Source of the DNA: Rhodospirillales bacterium | Lineage (GTDB): Bacteria; Pseudomonadota; Alphaproteobacteria; Rhodospirillales; UBA2165 | Length of the DNA: 10,848 bases | Assembly: GCA_013204125.1 (NCBI GenBank) | Contig: JABMOP010000460.1 | Span: 1-10,848 of the forward strand | Reading direction: 5' to 3' | Shown: in pieces, positions 1 through 5,248 of the stretch | Position numbering within the stretch: the stretch's first letter is position 1 | How the letters are laid out: the number at the start of each line of letters is the position of its first letter | Made by a program: the position numbers and the translations under genes | Notes under the pieces: generated by a model | Databases searched by the model: none | What the model was told of the DNA's origin: nothing | What the model saw: only the letters and a program-made list of their open reading frames with translations

Positions 1-2291
1 ATTCCAGACTGTGCATGGCATCCAGCGTCGCCGGCCACAAACGAGCCTTCGGCGAAGACATCGTCCCCGGCGCTTACGAAGATATAGAACGTGCCGATCT
101 CGTCGTTATCGCGGGCTCCAATCTGGCATGGTGCCATCCGGTTCTTTATCAACGCATGACCGAGCGCGAGCCGGGCGCGCCAAAACCGCGCATCGTTGTC
201 ATCGATCCCCGCCATACGTCAAGCTGTGCCGAAGCAGACCTCCATCTTCCCTTGGCGCCCGGCACCGATGATATTCTATTCAATGGCCTCTTGGTGCATT
301 TGGCGCGCACCGGCAAGATCAATCAAGAATATGTGGGCGCATCTTTAAACGGTTATGATGAAACCCTTGCCGCCGCCGAAGCATCTGCGCCCGATGTCGG
401 AGCGGTCGCCGCTGCGTGTAAGTTGGATGCGCAATCGGTATGGCAGTTTTATGACTGGTTTGCCCGCACACGGCGCAGTGTCACCCTTTACTCACAAGGC
501 ATCAATCAATCAAGTTCCGGCACCGACAAGGTAGGCGCCATCTTAAATTGCCACCTCGCTACGGGCCGCATCGGCAAGCCCGGCATGGGGCCGTTTTCCC
601 TAACCGGCCAGCCAAACGCCATGGGCGGGCGCGAAGTTGGCGGCCTTGCCAACCAATTGGCGGCGCATGTTGATTTCGGCGATAACCAAAGTGCCGACGC
701 CATTAAAAAATATTGGGATAGCCCGACCATTGCCGCCCAACCCGGCCTCAAGGCTATCGATATGTTTGAAGCGATCCATCAAGGCGACATAAAGGCCCTA
801 TGGATCATGGGTACCAATCCCGCCGTCAGCATGCCCGATGGAAACCGCGTCGCCGAGGCGCTTGCCGCGTGTCCGTTCGTCGCCGTTTCCGATTGTGTTC
901 AAAACACCGATACCACTGATTATGCCGATGTCCTGTTGCCGGCCCTGGCCTGGGGGGAAAAGGAAGGTACGGTCACCAATTCCGAACGGCGCATTTCCCG
1001 CCAACGCAAATTTTTACCGGCGCCGGGCCAGGCCCGCGCCGATTGGTGGATCATTTCAGAAATCGCAAAGCGGATGGGCTTCGCCGCCGGCTTTGATTAC
1101 CAAGGTCCCGCAGATATCTTCCGTGAACACGCAGGGCTTACGTCGGTGACCAAAGGGCCTAAGCGTTTATTCGATATTTCCGATCTCGCCGAAATCGACG
1201 ACAAAGTTTATGACGGATTGAACCCAATTCAATGGCCGCTGGCCCGGGGTGCGGGCACGGCAAGGTTGCTCGGCGATGGTAAGTTCCCAACCAATGACGG
1301 GCGCGCAAATCTGGTTGCGATCACGCCAAAGGTGCGGGCGCCGACCGATCCCGATCGGCCGTTTATTTTGAATACCGGCCGGCTACGCGATCAATGGCAC
1401 ACCATGACGCGAACCGGCAATTCGCCCCGCCTCAACCAACACGCACCGGAACCTTGCCTTGATATCCACGCGAGCGACGCGGCGACAGCGGGGCTTGAAG
1501 ACGGCGCCCTCGCCGATATCCAGAACGAGCGGGGCCGGATGATTGCGCGCGTCCGCGTAACCGATGCGCAAACGCCGGGAACCTTATTTGCGCCCATTCA
1601 TTGGAGCGGACGCTTCGCTACTGAGGCGCGCGTCGCACCGCTCATCGCGCCGCTTTGCGATCCTATTTCAGGCCAACCCGAATTGAAGCAGACCGCTGTT
1701 TCCATTGGCCCACTCAAAGCCGCATGGCATGGTTTTGCCCTCTCCCGTAGCCCGGTTGAAATCGAAGGTGCCGATTGGTGGGCACGAAGCCGGGCGACAA
1801 ACCACAGCCGTATCGAATTTGCAGGTAACACGCAGCCGGCTGATTGGGACCTGTGGGCGCGCACGGTGCTCGGCCAATTGCACGGCGGCGGCGAATGGCT
1901 GGCGTTCGGCGATAAAGGATTGGGCCGCTACCGGTTTGCCGTGCTGCAAGGCGGCGCTCTCCAGGCCTGTCTCTTCGTCTCCCCCGATTGGGGCCTTCCG
2001 GACCGCGGCTGGCTGGCCAGTCTCTTCGCATATCCAGAGCTTGATGGCGCCGATCGCATGGCCTTGTTGACCGGCGTGCCGGGCGTCCCGGGGTCCAATC
2101 ACAGCCAAGTGATTTGCGCTTGCAACGGGCTTACCCGCGAAGTGATCGAAGCGGAAATTGATCGCGGCCATGCATCCGTTGCCGCCCTTGGCGCGGCAAT
2201 CGGCGCCGGCACCACCTGTGGCTCATGCAGGCCGGAACTGGCCCAGCTTGTTGCCGAAAGACCAATGAGCGCGTTGCCCACCGCCGAATAA
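1..2291 (+). CDS. nasA: Assimilatory nitrate reductase catalytic subunit (5' end off window)
   Basis: Large subunit of the cytoplasmic molybdenum enzyme that reduces nitrate to nitrite for nitrogen assimilation. The reading frame is open from the window edge; the first full codons read SRLCMASSVAG, the conserved stretch whose Cys (bases 12-14) is the Mo ligand in Nap/Nas enzymes, so the true start and the N-terminal [4Fe-4S] domain lie upstream. Numbering from the Met at base 15: molybdopterin oxidoreductase domain to about residue 440, molybdopterin-dinucleotide-binding domain about 448-560 (TGRLRDQWHTMTRTG), then a linker and a C-terminal BFD-like [2Fe-2S] domain with Cys701, Cys703, Cys735 and Cys738 (CAC ... 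CGSC). That C-terminal domain is typical of NasA and argues against periplasmic NapA or formate dehydrogenase. No partner reductase or nitrite reductase gene is visible downstream; it may lie upstream. Family call is firm; the symbol rests on domain order. Confidence 0.92.
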   Translation, partial: SRLCMASSVAGHKRAFGEDIVPGAYEDIERADLVVIAGSNLAWCHPVLYQRMTEREPGAPKPRIVVIDPRHTSSCAEADLHLPLAPGTDDILFNGLLVHLARTGKINQEYVGASLNGYDETLAAAEASAPDVGAVAAACKLDAQSVWQFYDWFARTRRSVTLYSQGINQSSSGTDKVGAILNCHLATGRIGKPGMGPFSLTGQPNAMGGREVGGLANQLAAHVDFGDNQSADAIKKYWDSPTIAAQPGLKAIDMFEAIHQGDIKALWIMGTNPAVSMPDGNRVAEALAACPFVAVSDCVQNTDTTDYADVLLPALAWGEKEGTVTNSERRISRQRKFLPAPGQARADWWIISEIAKRMGFAAGFDYQGPADIFREHAGLTSVTKGPKRLFDISDLAEIDDKVYDGLNPIQWPLARGAGTARLLGDGKFPTNDGRANLVAITPKVRAPTDPDRPFILNTGRLRDQWHTMTRTGNSPRLNQHAPEPCLDIHASDAATAGLEDGALADIQNERGRMIARVRVTDAQTPGTLFAPIHWSGRFATEARVAPLIAPLCDPISGQPELKQTAVSIGPLKAAWHGFALSRSPVEIEGADWWARSRATNHSRIEFAGNTQPADWDLWARTVLGQLHGGGEWLAFGDKGLGRYRFAVLQGGALQACLFVSPDWGLPDRGWLASLFAYPELDGADRMALLTGVPGVPGSNHSQVICACNGLTREVIEAEIDRGHASVAALGAAIGAGTTCGSCRPELAQLVAERPMSALPTAE

Positions 2292-2352
2292 GGCTTGGTA
2301 AGCGCCGCCGATACGCAGGAAAGCACCTGCCCGTTAAGCAAATCGCAATCTT

Positions 2353-2383
2353 CTCCACCCAATTTTGTTAGGATTGGGTGGAG
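2353..2383 (+). terminator. Perfect 11-bp inverted repeat after nasA (terminator or operator)
   Basis: CTCCACCCAAT (2353-2363) and ATTGGGTGGAG (2373-2383) are exact reverse complements around a 9-nt loop, 62 bases past the nasA stop. The stem is stable, but the downstream sequence (TGGCTATTCTGTTGCTT) is only moderately T-rich, so it is not a textbook intrinsic terminator. It also overlaps a candidate promoter for the next gene (TTGTTA/TATTCT), so it could instead be a repressor or activator site. Terminator is chosen only because of its place behind nasA. Confidence 0.4.
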
Positions 2384-2393
2384 TGGCTATTCT
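2365..2393 (+). promoter_or_regulatory. Candidate sigma70 promoter for the coiled-coil gene
   Basis: TTGTTA (2365-2370) and TATTCT (2388-2393) are separated by 17 bp, each matching four of six consensus bases. Transcription would start near 2400, about 36 bases before the start codon. The -35 box sits inside the loop of the 2353-2383 dyad. Weak on its own; offered because the gene needs a promoter here if the dyad terminates nasA. Confidence 0.3.
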
Positions 2394-2413
2394 GTTGCTT
2401 GAACGGCAACGGC

Positions 2414-2431
2414 TTCTCACACGTATGAGAA
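2414..2431 (+). repeat. 18-bp near-perfect palindrome over the ribosome-binding region
   Basis: TTCTCACACGTATGAGAA is palindromic except for one mismatched pair (C2420/A2425). It ends five bases before the ATG at 2436 and contains the only purine-rich stretch (GAGAA) that could serve as a Shine-Dalgarno. As DNA it could be an operator; as RNA it would fold over the ribosome-binding site. A smaller dyad, GTTGC/GCAAC at 2394-2410, lies just upstream. Confidence 0.45.
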
Positions 2432-2435
2432 TCAG

Positions 2436-3455
2436 ATGATCGATACTTCTGAACAGCATCAAGAAGATACCCCCGGCGCTGAAATTCACGGTCGCCGAAG
2501 GCTGGCCCCGCTTATGTTGCTGGGCCTGGCTGTCATTGCGCCGATCGGCGGCGGGGCGTTGATTTGGAGCAAGCTGGTCATACCTTTGGCCGCCGCCGAG
2601 GACCAATTATCTAGCCTCCGGCCGGAACTGGCACGGGCAAAGACCGACCTCGCCGAGGCGCATTCCCAATGGAAAGCCGCGCGCGAAGAAGTGAACCTGC
2701 TCAAAAGCTACGAGGCCGCCGCTCATTTAAAAGACAAGACCGACAGCTTAAAGGCCGAGAGCGAACGACTTGAAGCCGAGATCGAAGCTGGAACGAACGC
2801 GCGCATGGCGCTCAACAATACCATTGCCGCACTTAAAATAGAGATCGTGAAAATTTCCCTAAATGCGAAAGAAGCCAATGCCCGGCTGGACGAAACGCGG
2901 TCTGAACGCGAAGACCTACTTCGCGATTTTAACAGCCGAAAAAGACAACTTCTTCTGATGTCCAAGCGCGCCGAAGAATTAAAAGCCTCGGTGCAAAAAC
3001 AAAATGCCGCCGACAAGGTCATTAAAGCCCGCACCAACGAGCTAAAAAAAGAGCTTGATGCTGTCAAAATGGATGTCGAAGCGCTGGAGAAATTAGCCGA
3101 GGCGCAAAAAGAGGCGCTGGCCGCTCTAGGCGGCAGACTTTTAAAGGCGACCGAGCAATTGAGCGGCGAGCATCGGAAACTTGGGGAAACATCGGAAAAG
3201 CTAGAGAAATTCCGCCTCGGCCACTTGGAACGCTTGAAAGTCATCCGCCGGGAATACGTCATTATCGCCGCCCGCAACGCCGGGCGGAAAAAGGCGCGCT
3301 ACCGGGAAATTGCCGAGGATGTGAACGCGGAGCTGAAAGAGTTGAAAAGCCAAAAGCTGCAGCCACCGGCCGAAATCGGCGAGCCCAAGGAAATTGCCGC
3401 CGAAATCAAAAAGCTTCTATCGGAATTGGAAACCCCAGTCGCGCCGCCTGAGTGA
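2436..3455 (+). CDS. Membrane-anchored coiled-coil protein, function unknown
   Basis: A 339-residue protein I do not recognise. Residues 1-22 are polar and end in an Arg-rich patch (GRRR at 19-22), followed by one hydrophobic segment at about 23-44 (LAPLMLLGLAVIAPIGG and on), so the N terminus is probably cytoplasmic and the rest periplasmic. From about residue 55 to 330 the protein is almost pure charged heptad sequence rich in Ala, Glu, Lys and Leu, i.e. a long coiled coil with short breaks; a more hydrophobic, basic patch (REYVIIAARNAGRKKARY) lies near 269-286. There is no cysteine and no catalytic domain such as LytM. Low-complexity similarity to EnvC, TolA or other coiled-coil proteins is expected and would not prove function. 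It follows nasA by 144 bp and is convergent with the next gene, with 13 bp between the stops. The RBS is weak and lies in a palindrome. Confidence 0.8.
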   Translation: MIDTSEQHQEDTPGAEIHGRRRLAPLMLLGLAVIAPIGGGALIWSKLVIPLAAAEDQLSSLRPELARAKTDLAEAHSQWKAAREEVNLLKSYEAAAHLKDKTDSLKAESERLEAEIEAGTNARMALNNTIAALKIEIVKISLNAKEANARLDETRSEREDLLRDFNSRKRQLLLMSKRAEELKASVQKQNAADKVIKARTNELKKELDAVKMDVEALEKLAEAQKEALAALGGRLLKATEQLSGEHRKLGETSEKLEKFRLGHLERLKVIRREYVIIAARNAGRKKARYREIAEDVNAELKELKSQKLQPPAEIGEPKEIAAEIKKLLSELETPVAPPE

Positions 3456-3468
3456 GCGGCACGCCGTT

Positions 3469-4212
3469 TTAGTGGGATTTCCCGCCGACCAGTTCGAGAC
3501 GGATATAAGATAACTCTTTCTTGATTGCTTCCAGCGACGGCTTGTCGGGCGCGTTCAGCGCTTCGGTAATGATTTCCCGCTGCACTGTTTCAGGCAATCG
3601 TCCGATTTGTTCCATAAAAAGGAATTTGATGGAGGGGCGCACCGATTCTGATTTCAAAATCCCGAGCACCAGGCGTTTGCGGATGTCGATGCGCAAATTT
3701 CCGGCTTCCGACAGTTCGAAAAATTCGGTCACGAACGAACGTGGGTTGATCTCGCCTTCTAAAAGCAGCTTCAAGTTATTGCGCAACGCTTCGGTATAGC
3801 GTTTGCGGCTAAGCGCCACGAATTTATGCGCATTTGATTGAACCTTGCTGATGACCACCGGATCGAAATGGCTTTCTTTGACCATTTCGACCATTTGCTT
3901 AACCACCGGATGCTTGGACAAGCCGCCAAGCATCGAAAAGACTTCTGATGTTAGCCGCGTTTTACCGGCGAAGGGCGACATGCGCACGGCCGCGGCCACC
4001 GACAACGGAGAATCCGGATCACGGGTCGCCACCATGGCAAGCGGCAAAGGATCGTCATAATCTTGGAGATCTATATTGGTATTCAACAAAAGTTCGGGCA
4101 TCAACAATTTATCGCCGCCAGGCGCGATCAACGGCTGGCTTTGCTGATATTTGTGCTTGAGATCAAGGGCGAGGTCGAGCCCACCTTGAGTGAATCCGAG
4201 AGAATTGGTCAT
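3469..4212 (-). CDS. Conserved-looking helical protein of unknown function
   Basis: A 247-residue protein, not recognised. The start at 4212 has a good Shine-Dalgarno (GAGG, plus-strand 4220-4223, 7 bases from the ATG). The N-terminal third (to about residue 80) is Leu/Asp/Pro-rich and probably loops plus short strands (KLLMPELLLNTNIDLQDYDD); from about 85 to the end it reads as a chain of amphipathic helices (EVFSMLGGLSKHPVVKQMV, then SRKRYTEALRNNLKLLLEGE), somewhat like a helical-repeat scaffold. There is no signal peptide, membrane segment, cysteine cluster or nucleotide-binding motif. Codon use resembles the neighbouring genes, so it is probably a real resident gene. It is convergent with the coiled-coil gene and divergent from the 76-residue gene across 563 bp of AT-rich DNA, so it is likely transcribed alone. 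Confidence 0.75.
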   Translation of the reverse strand: MTNSLGFTQGGLDLALDLKHKYQQSQPLIAPGGDKLLMPELLLNTNIDLQDYDDPLPLAMVATRDPDSPLSVAAAVRMSPFAGKTRLTSEVFSMLGGLSKHPVVKQMVEMVKESHFDPVVISKVQSNAHKFVALSRKRYTEALRNNLKLLLEGEINPRSFVTEFFELSEAGNLRIDIRKRLVLGILKSESVRPSIKFLFMEQIGRLPETVQREIITEALNAPDKPSLEAIKKELSYIRLELVGGKSH

Positions 4213-4446
4213 TTATGCGCCTCAATATTACCACCGGGTAGGCATTGCGCCTGAACCCTATTTATATACGAACGGCTTTCTGCCATCCTTGACTGCTAAT
4301 ATGGGAAGTATTTATTGCCAAACTGTTTAGACCGGCGCAGTTTGACGGAATATTCGAAACTTCTTTCACCGCCTGCGCTCAATTAATTCGTTCTTTACGA
4401 TTCTCTCAATTTTTTCCCTGCATAATGAGGGATTCCCCGATTTAGG

Positions 4447-4462
4447 TTCATAAAATTATGAA
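4447..4462. repeat. Perfect short palindrome, operator-like
   Basis: TTCATAAAATTATGAA has 7-base perfect arms (TTCATAA/TTATGAA) around a central AA. This is the size and symmetry of a dimeric regulator site. It lies 235 bp from the minus-strand gene and 314 bp from the plus-strand gene, so which one it would control is unclear. Confidence 0.4.
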
Positions 4463-4486
4463 TTTTACTTGGGTAATTCAAATAAC

Positions 4487-4517
4487 GCTTTGAAATGAAT
4501 CACTTATTCTTCAAAGC
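4487..4517. repeat. 8-bp inverted repeat with 15-nt spacer
   Basis: GCTTTGAA (4487-4494) and TTCAAAGC (4510-4517) are exact reverse complements. The odd palindrome GGTTTGAAACC follows at 4522-4532 and shares the core TTTGAA, so the two may be related sites for one protein. No T-tract follows, so it is not a terminator. Confidence 0.35.
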
Positions 4518-4637
4518 TCCCGGTTTGAAACCATAAAATCACGCCATTATCACCTAATCGCTCTCATAATTCGACTCTATAGTGAGTCAAATATGCCACA
4601 ACATGTCGTATTTAATACAAAATGTAGACAACACTTA

Positions 4638-4666
4638 TTGACGCCCTACTTCATTTAGCGTATTAC
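4638..4666 (+). promoter_or_regulatory. Sigma70-type promoter for the 76-residue gene
   Basis: TTGACG (4638-4643), a 17-bp spacer, then TATTAC (4661-4666): five of six and four of six consensus matches with ideal spacing. Transcription would begin near 4673, giving a 5' leader of roughly 100 nt before the ATG at 4776. A GANTC site (4667-4671) sits between the -10 box and the inferred start, where methylation could affect the promoter. Confidence 0.5.
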
Positions 4667-4672
4667 GATTCC

Positions 4673-4775
4673 ATGCTTAGTAAGTACAGAGTCAAGTAAA
4701 AAGACTCATTTTCATAAGCCGATTGTCCGGCAAAGCTAGGGGTAGCCAAAGAGATTAGTCGAAGGGGGTATCGTT
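4673..4775 (+). other. Structured 5' leader of the 76-residue gene
   Basis: Inferred untranslated leader with three small potential stems in a row: GAGTC/GACTC (4689-4707), GCCG/CGGC (4718-4731) and GCTA-GGGG-TAGC (4735-4746). The last two are separated by AAA, and CAAAG follows the last. A strong Shine-Dalgarno (GAAGGGGG, 4761-4768) stands 7 bases from the ATG. The string GCAAAGC at 4730-4736 is shared with GEMM-I cyclic di-GMP riboswitches, but the other conserved blocks of that class are not evident, so I do not name a riboswitch. Confidence 0.3.
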
Positions 4776-5006
4776 ATGTATACGATTTATTATTCGGAGC
4801 AGGATGCTCCGGGCGAAAAAAGGACCGGCATCGTGTCAGCGCCAAATAAGTCTGTAGCACTCAGAATTGCCGAGATGCAATTTACCAACTGCGTCATTCT
4901 GGATGTCATGGAATTATCGCCGCCCGAAGAAGAAACTCAGTTTCCGGGCGCGCGCTTTATCAAAGGAGAGTTCCGGCCCGTCGAACAATTGGACGAGGCA
5001 TTTTAA
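4776..5006 (+). CDS. Small acidic protein of unknown function
   Basis: A 76-residue protein, not recognised. The start is well supported by GAAGGGGG 7 bases upstream and by the promoter at 4638-4666. The pattern suggests a small alpha/beta fold: a Tyr-rich first strand (MYTIYYSEQ, 1-9), a turn with charged residues, a second strand (TGIVSAP, 17-23), a helix (NKSVALRIAEMQF, 24-36), a third strand (NCVILDVMEL, 38-47), then an acidic Pro/Glu-rich tail. There is one cysteine (about residue 39) and no signal peptide or membrane segment, so it is probably cytoplasmic. It is monocistronic, having its own promoter and a strong terminator at 5098-5156. The large upstream control region suggests conditional expression. 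A DNA-modifying, sensory or adaptor role would be guesswork. Confidence 0.7.
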   Translation: MYTIYYSEQDAPGEKRTGIVSAPNKSVALRIAEMQFTNCVILDVMELSPPEEETQFPGARFIKGEFRPVEQLDEAF

Positions 5007-5097
5007 AGCTCGCCCATGATATATTTACCCGCCGATTGTCTGGATCGGCCGGTAATGACCCACTCTAGCGCGGCCACGCCGCCGGAGAGGGTTTCGG

Positions 5098-5156
5098 GGG
5101 AAGAAGGATGCGGCTCAGCCTGGGGGAGCTGCATCCTCTCTTCCCTTTGATTTTTT
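5098..5156 (+). terminator. Strong intrinsic terminator after the 76-residue gene
   Basis: A long stem made of three paired blocks: GGGAAGA (5098-5104) with TCTTCCC (5139-5145), GGATGC (5106-5111) with GCATCC (5131-5136), and GGCTC (5112-5116) with GAGCT (5126-5130, one G-U pair), around a 9-nt loop. One small internal loop (A5105 against T5137-C5138) interrupts it. It is followed by TTTGATTTTTT (5146-5156), a proper U-tract. It separates the small gene from dinB. Confidence 0.85.
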
Positions 5157-5169
5157 AAAAATCCTTTTT

Positions 5170-5191
5170 AAGTTTCAGTGGAATTAAACTT
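5170..5191. repeat. Inverted repeat ahead of dinB
   Basis: AAGTTT (5170-5175) and AAACTT (5186-5191) form 6-bp arms around 10 bp, 58 bases before the dinB start. The arm spacing suits a dimeric regulator on one DNA face. No alphaproteobacterial LexA box (GTTC-N7-GTTC) was seen in this gap. Confidence 0.25.
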
Positions 5192-5236
5192 GGGCAGCCC
5201 GCTTGCGTGGCGCTACATTCAGCGCAACTATCGCCC

Positions 5237-5241
5237 GAGGA
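5237..5241 (+). promoter_or_regulatory. Ribosome-binding site that fixes the dinB start
   Basis: GAGGA ends 7 bases before the ATG at 5249. The upstream in-frame GTG at 5207 has no comparable site, so 5249 is taken as the start. Confidence 0.7.
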
Positions 5242-5248
5242 TTTGAAA

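Larger units (their letters stand above)
4213..4775. other. AT-rich divergent intergenic region, dense in palindromes and GANTC sites
   Basis: No convincing coding region on either strand over 563 bp, and visibly richer in A/T than the flanking genes. It holds eight GANTC sites (4399, 4431, 4497, 4573, 4584, 4667, 4689, 4703), several inverted repeats (CAAACTG/CAGTTTG at 4319-4344, TTCATAAAATTATGAA at 4447-4462, GCTTTGAA/TTCAAAGC at 4487-4517, GGTTTGAAACC at 4522-4532), a T7-like promoter core at 4577-4588 on the minus strand, and a sigma70 promoter at 4638-4666. No cluster of DnaA boxes was found, so I do not call it an origin. The likeliest role is a large control region for the divergent flanking genes. 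Confidence 0.55.

Noticed and set aside
1668..2171. Long minus-strand reading frame opposite nasA
   Set aside because: Lies fully inside the strongly supported nasA frame and has no ribosome-binding site or recognisable motif.
2723..3277. Serine-rich 184-residue minus-strand frame opposite the coiled-coil gene
   Set aside because: Its composition is the mirror of the Glu/Lys/Ala codons on the plus strand; a shadow frame.
3443..3470. Terminator between the convergent genes (GCCGC/GCGGC or CGGC-AC-GCCG with TTTT)
   Set aside because: Stem is only 5 bp in one fold and the loop is 2 nt in the other; too weak to call.
4289..4316. Plus-strand promoter TTGACT/TTTATT
   Set aside because: Weak -10 box, 16-bp spacing and over 450 bp from the next plus-strand gene; the 4638-4666 promoter is better placed.
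4718..4747. Cyclic di-GMP (GEMM-I) riboswitch before the 76-residue gene
   Set aside because: Only the GCAAAGC string fits; the GNRA-capped P2 stem and other conserved blocks cannot be found, so it stays a generic structured leader.
4213..4775. Replication origin
   Set aside because: AT-rich with GANTC sites, but no cluster of DnaA boxes and no dnaA, parAB or hemE-type neighbours.
5207..5248. Upstream GTG start for dinB (14 extra residues)
   Set aside because: No ribosome-binding site before the GTG, whereas GAGGA stands 7 bases before the ATG at 5249 and the family's Cys-x2-Cys motif starts right after it.
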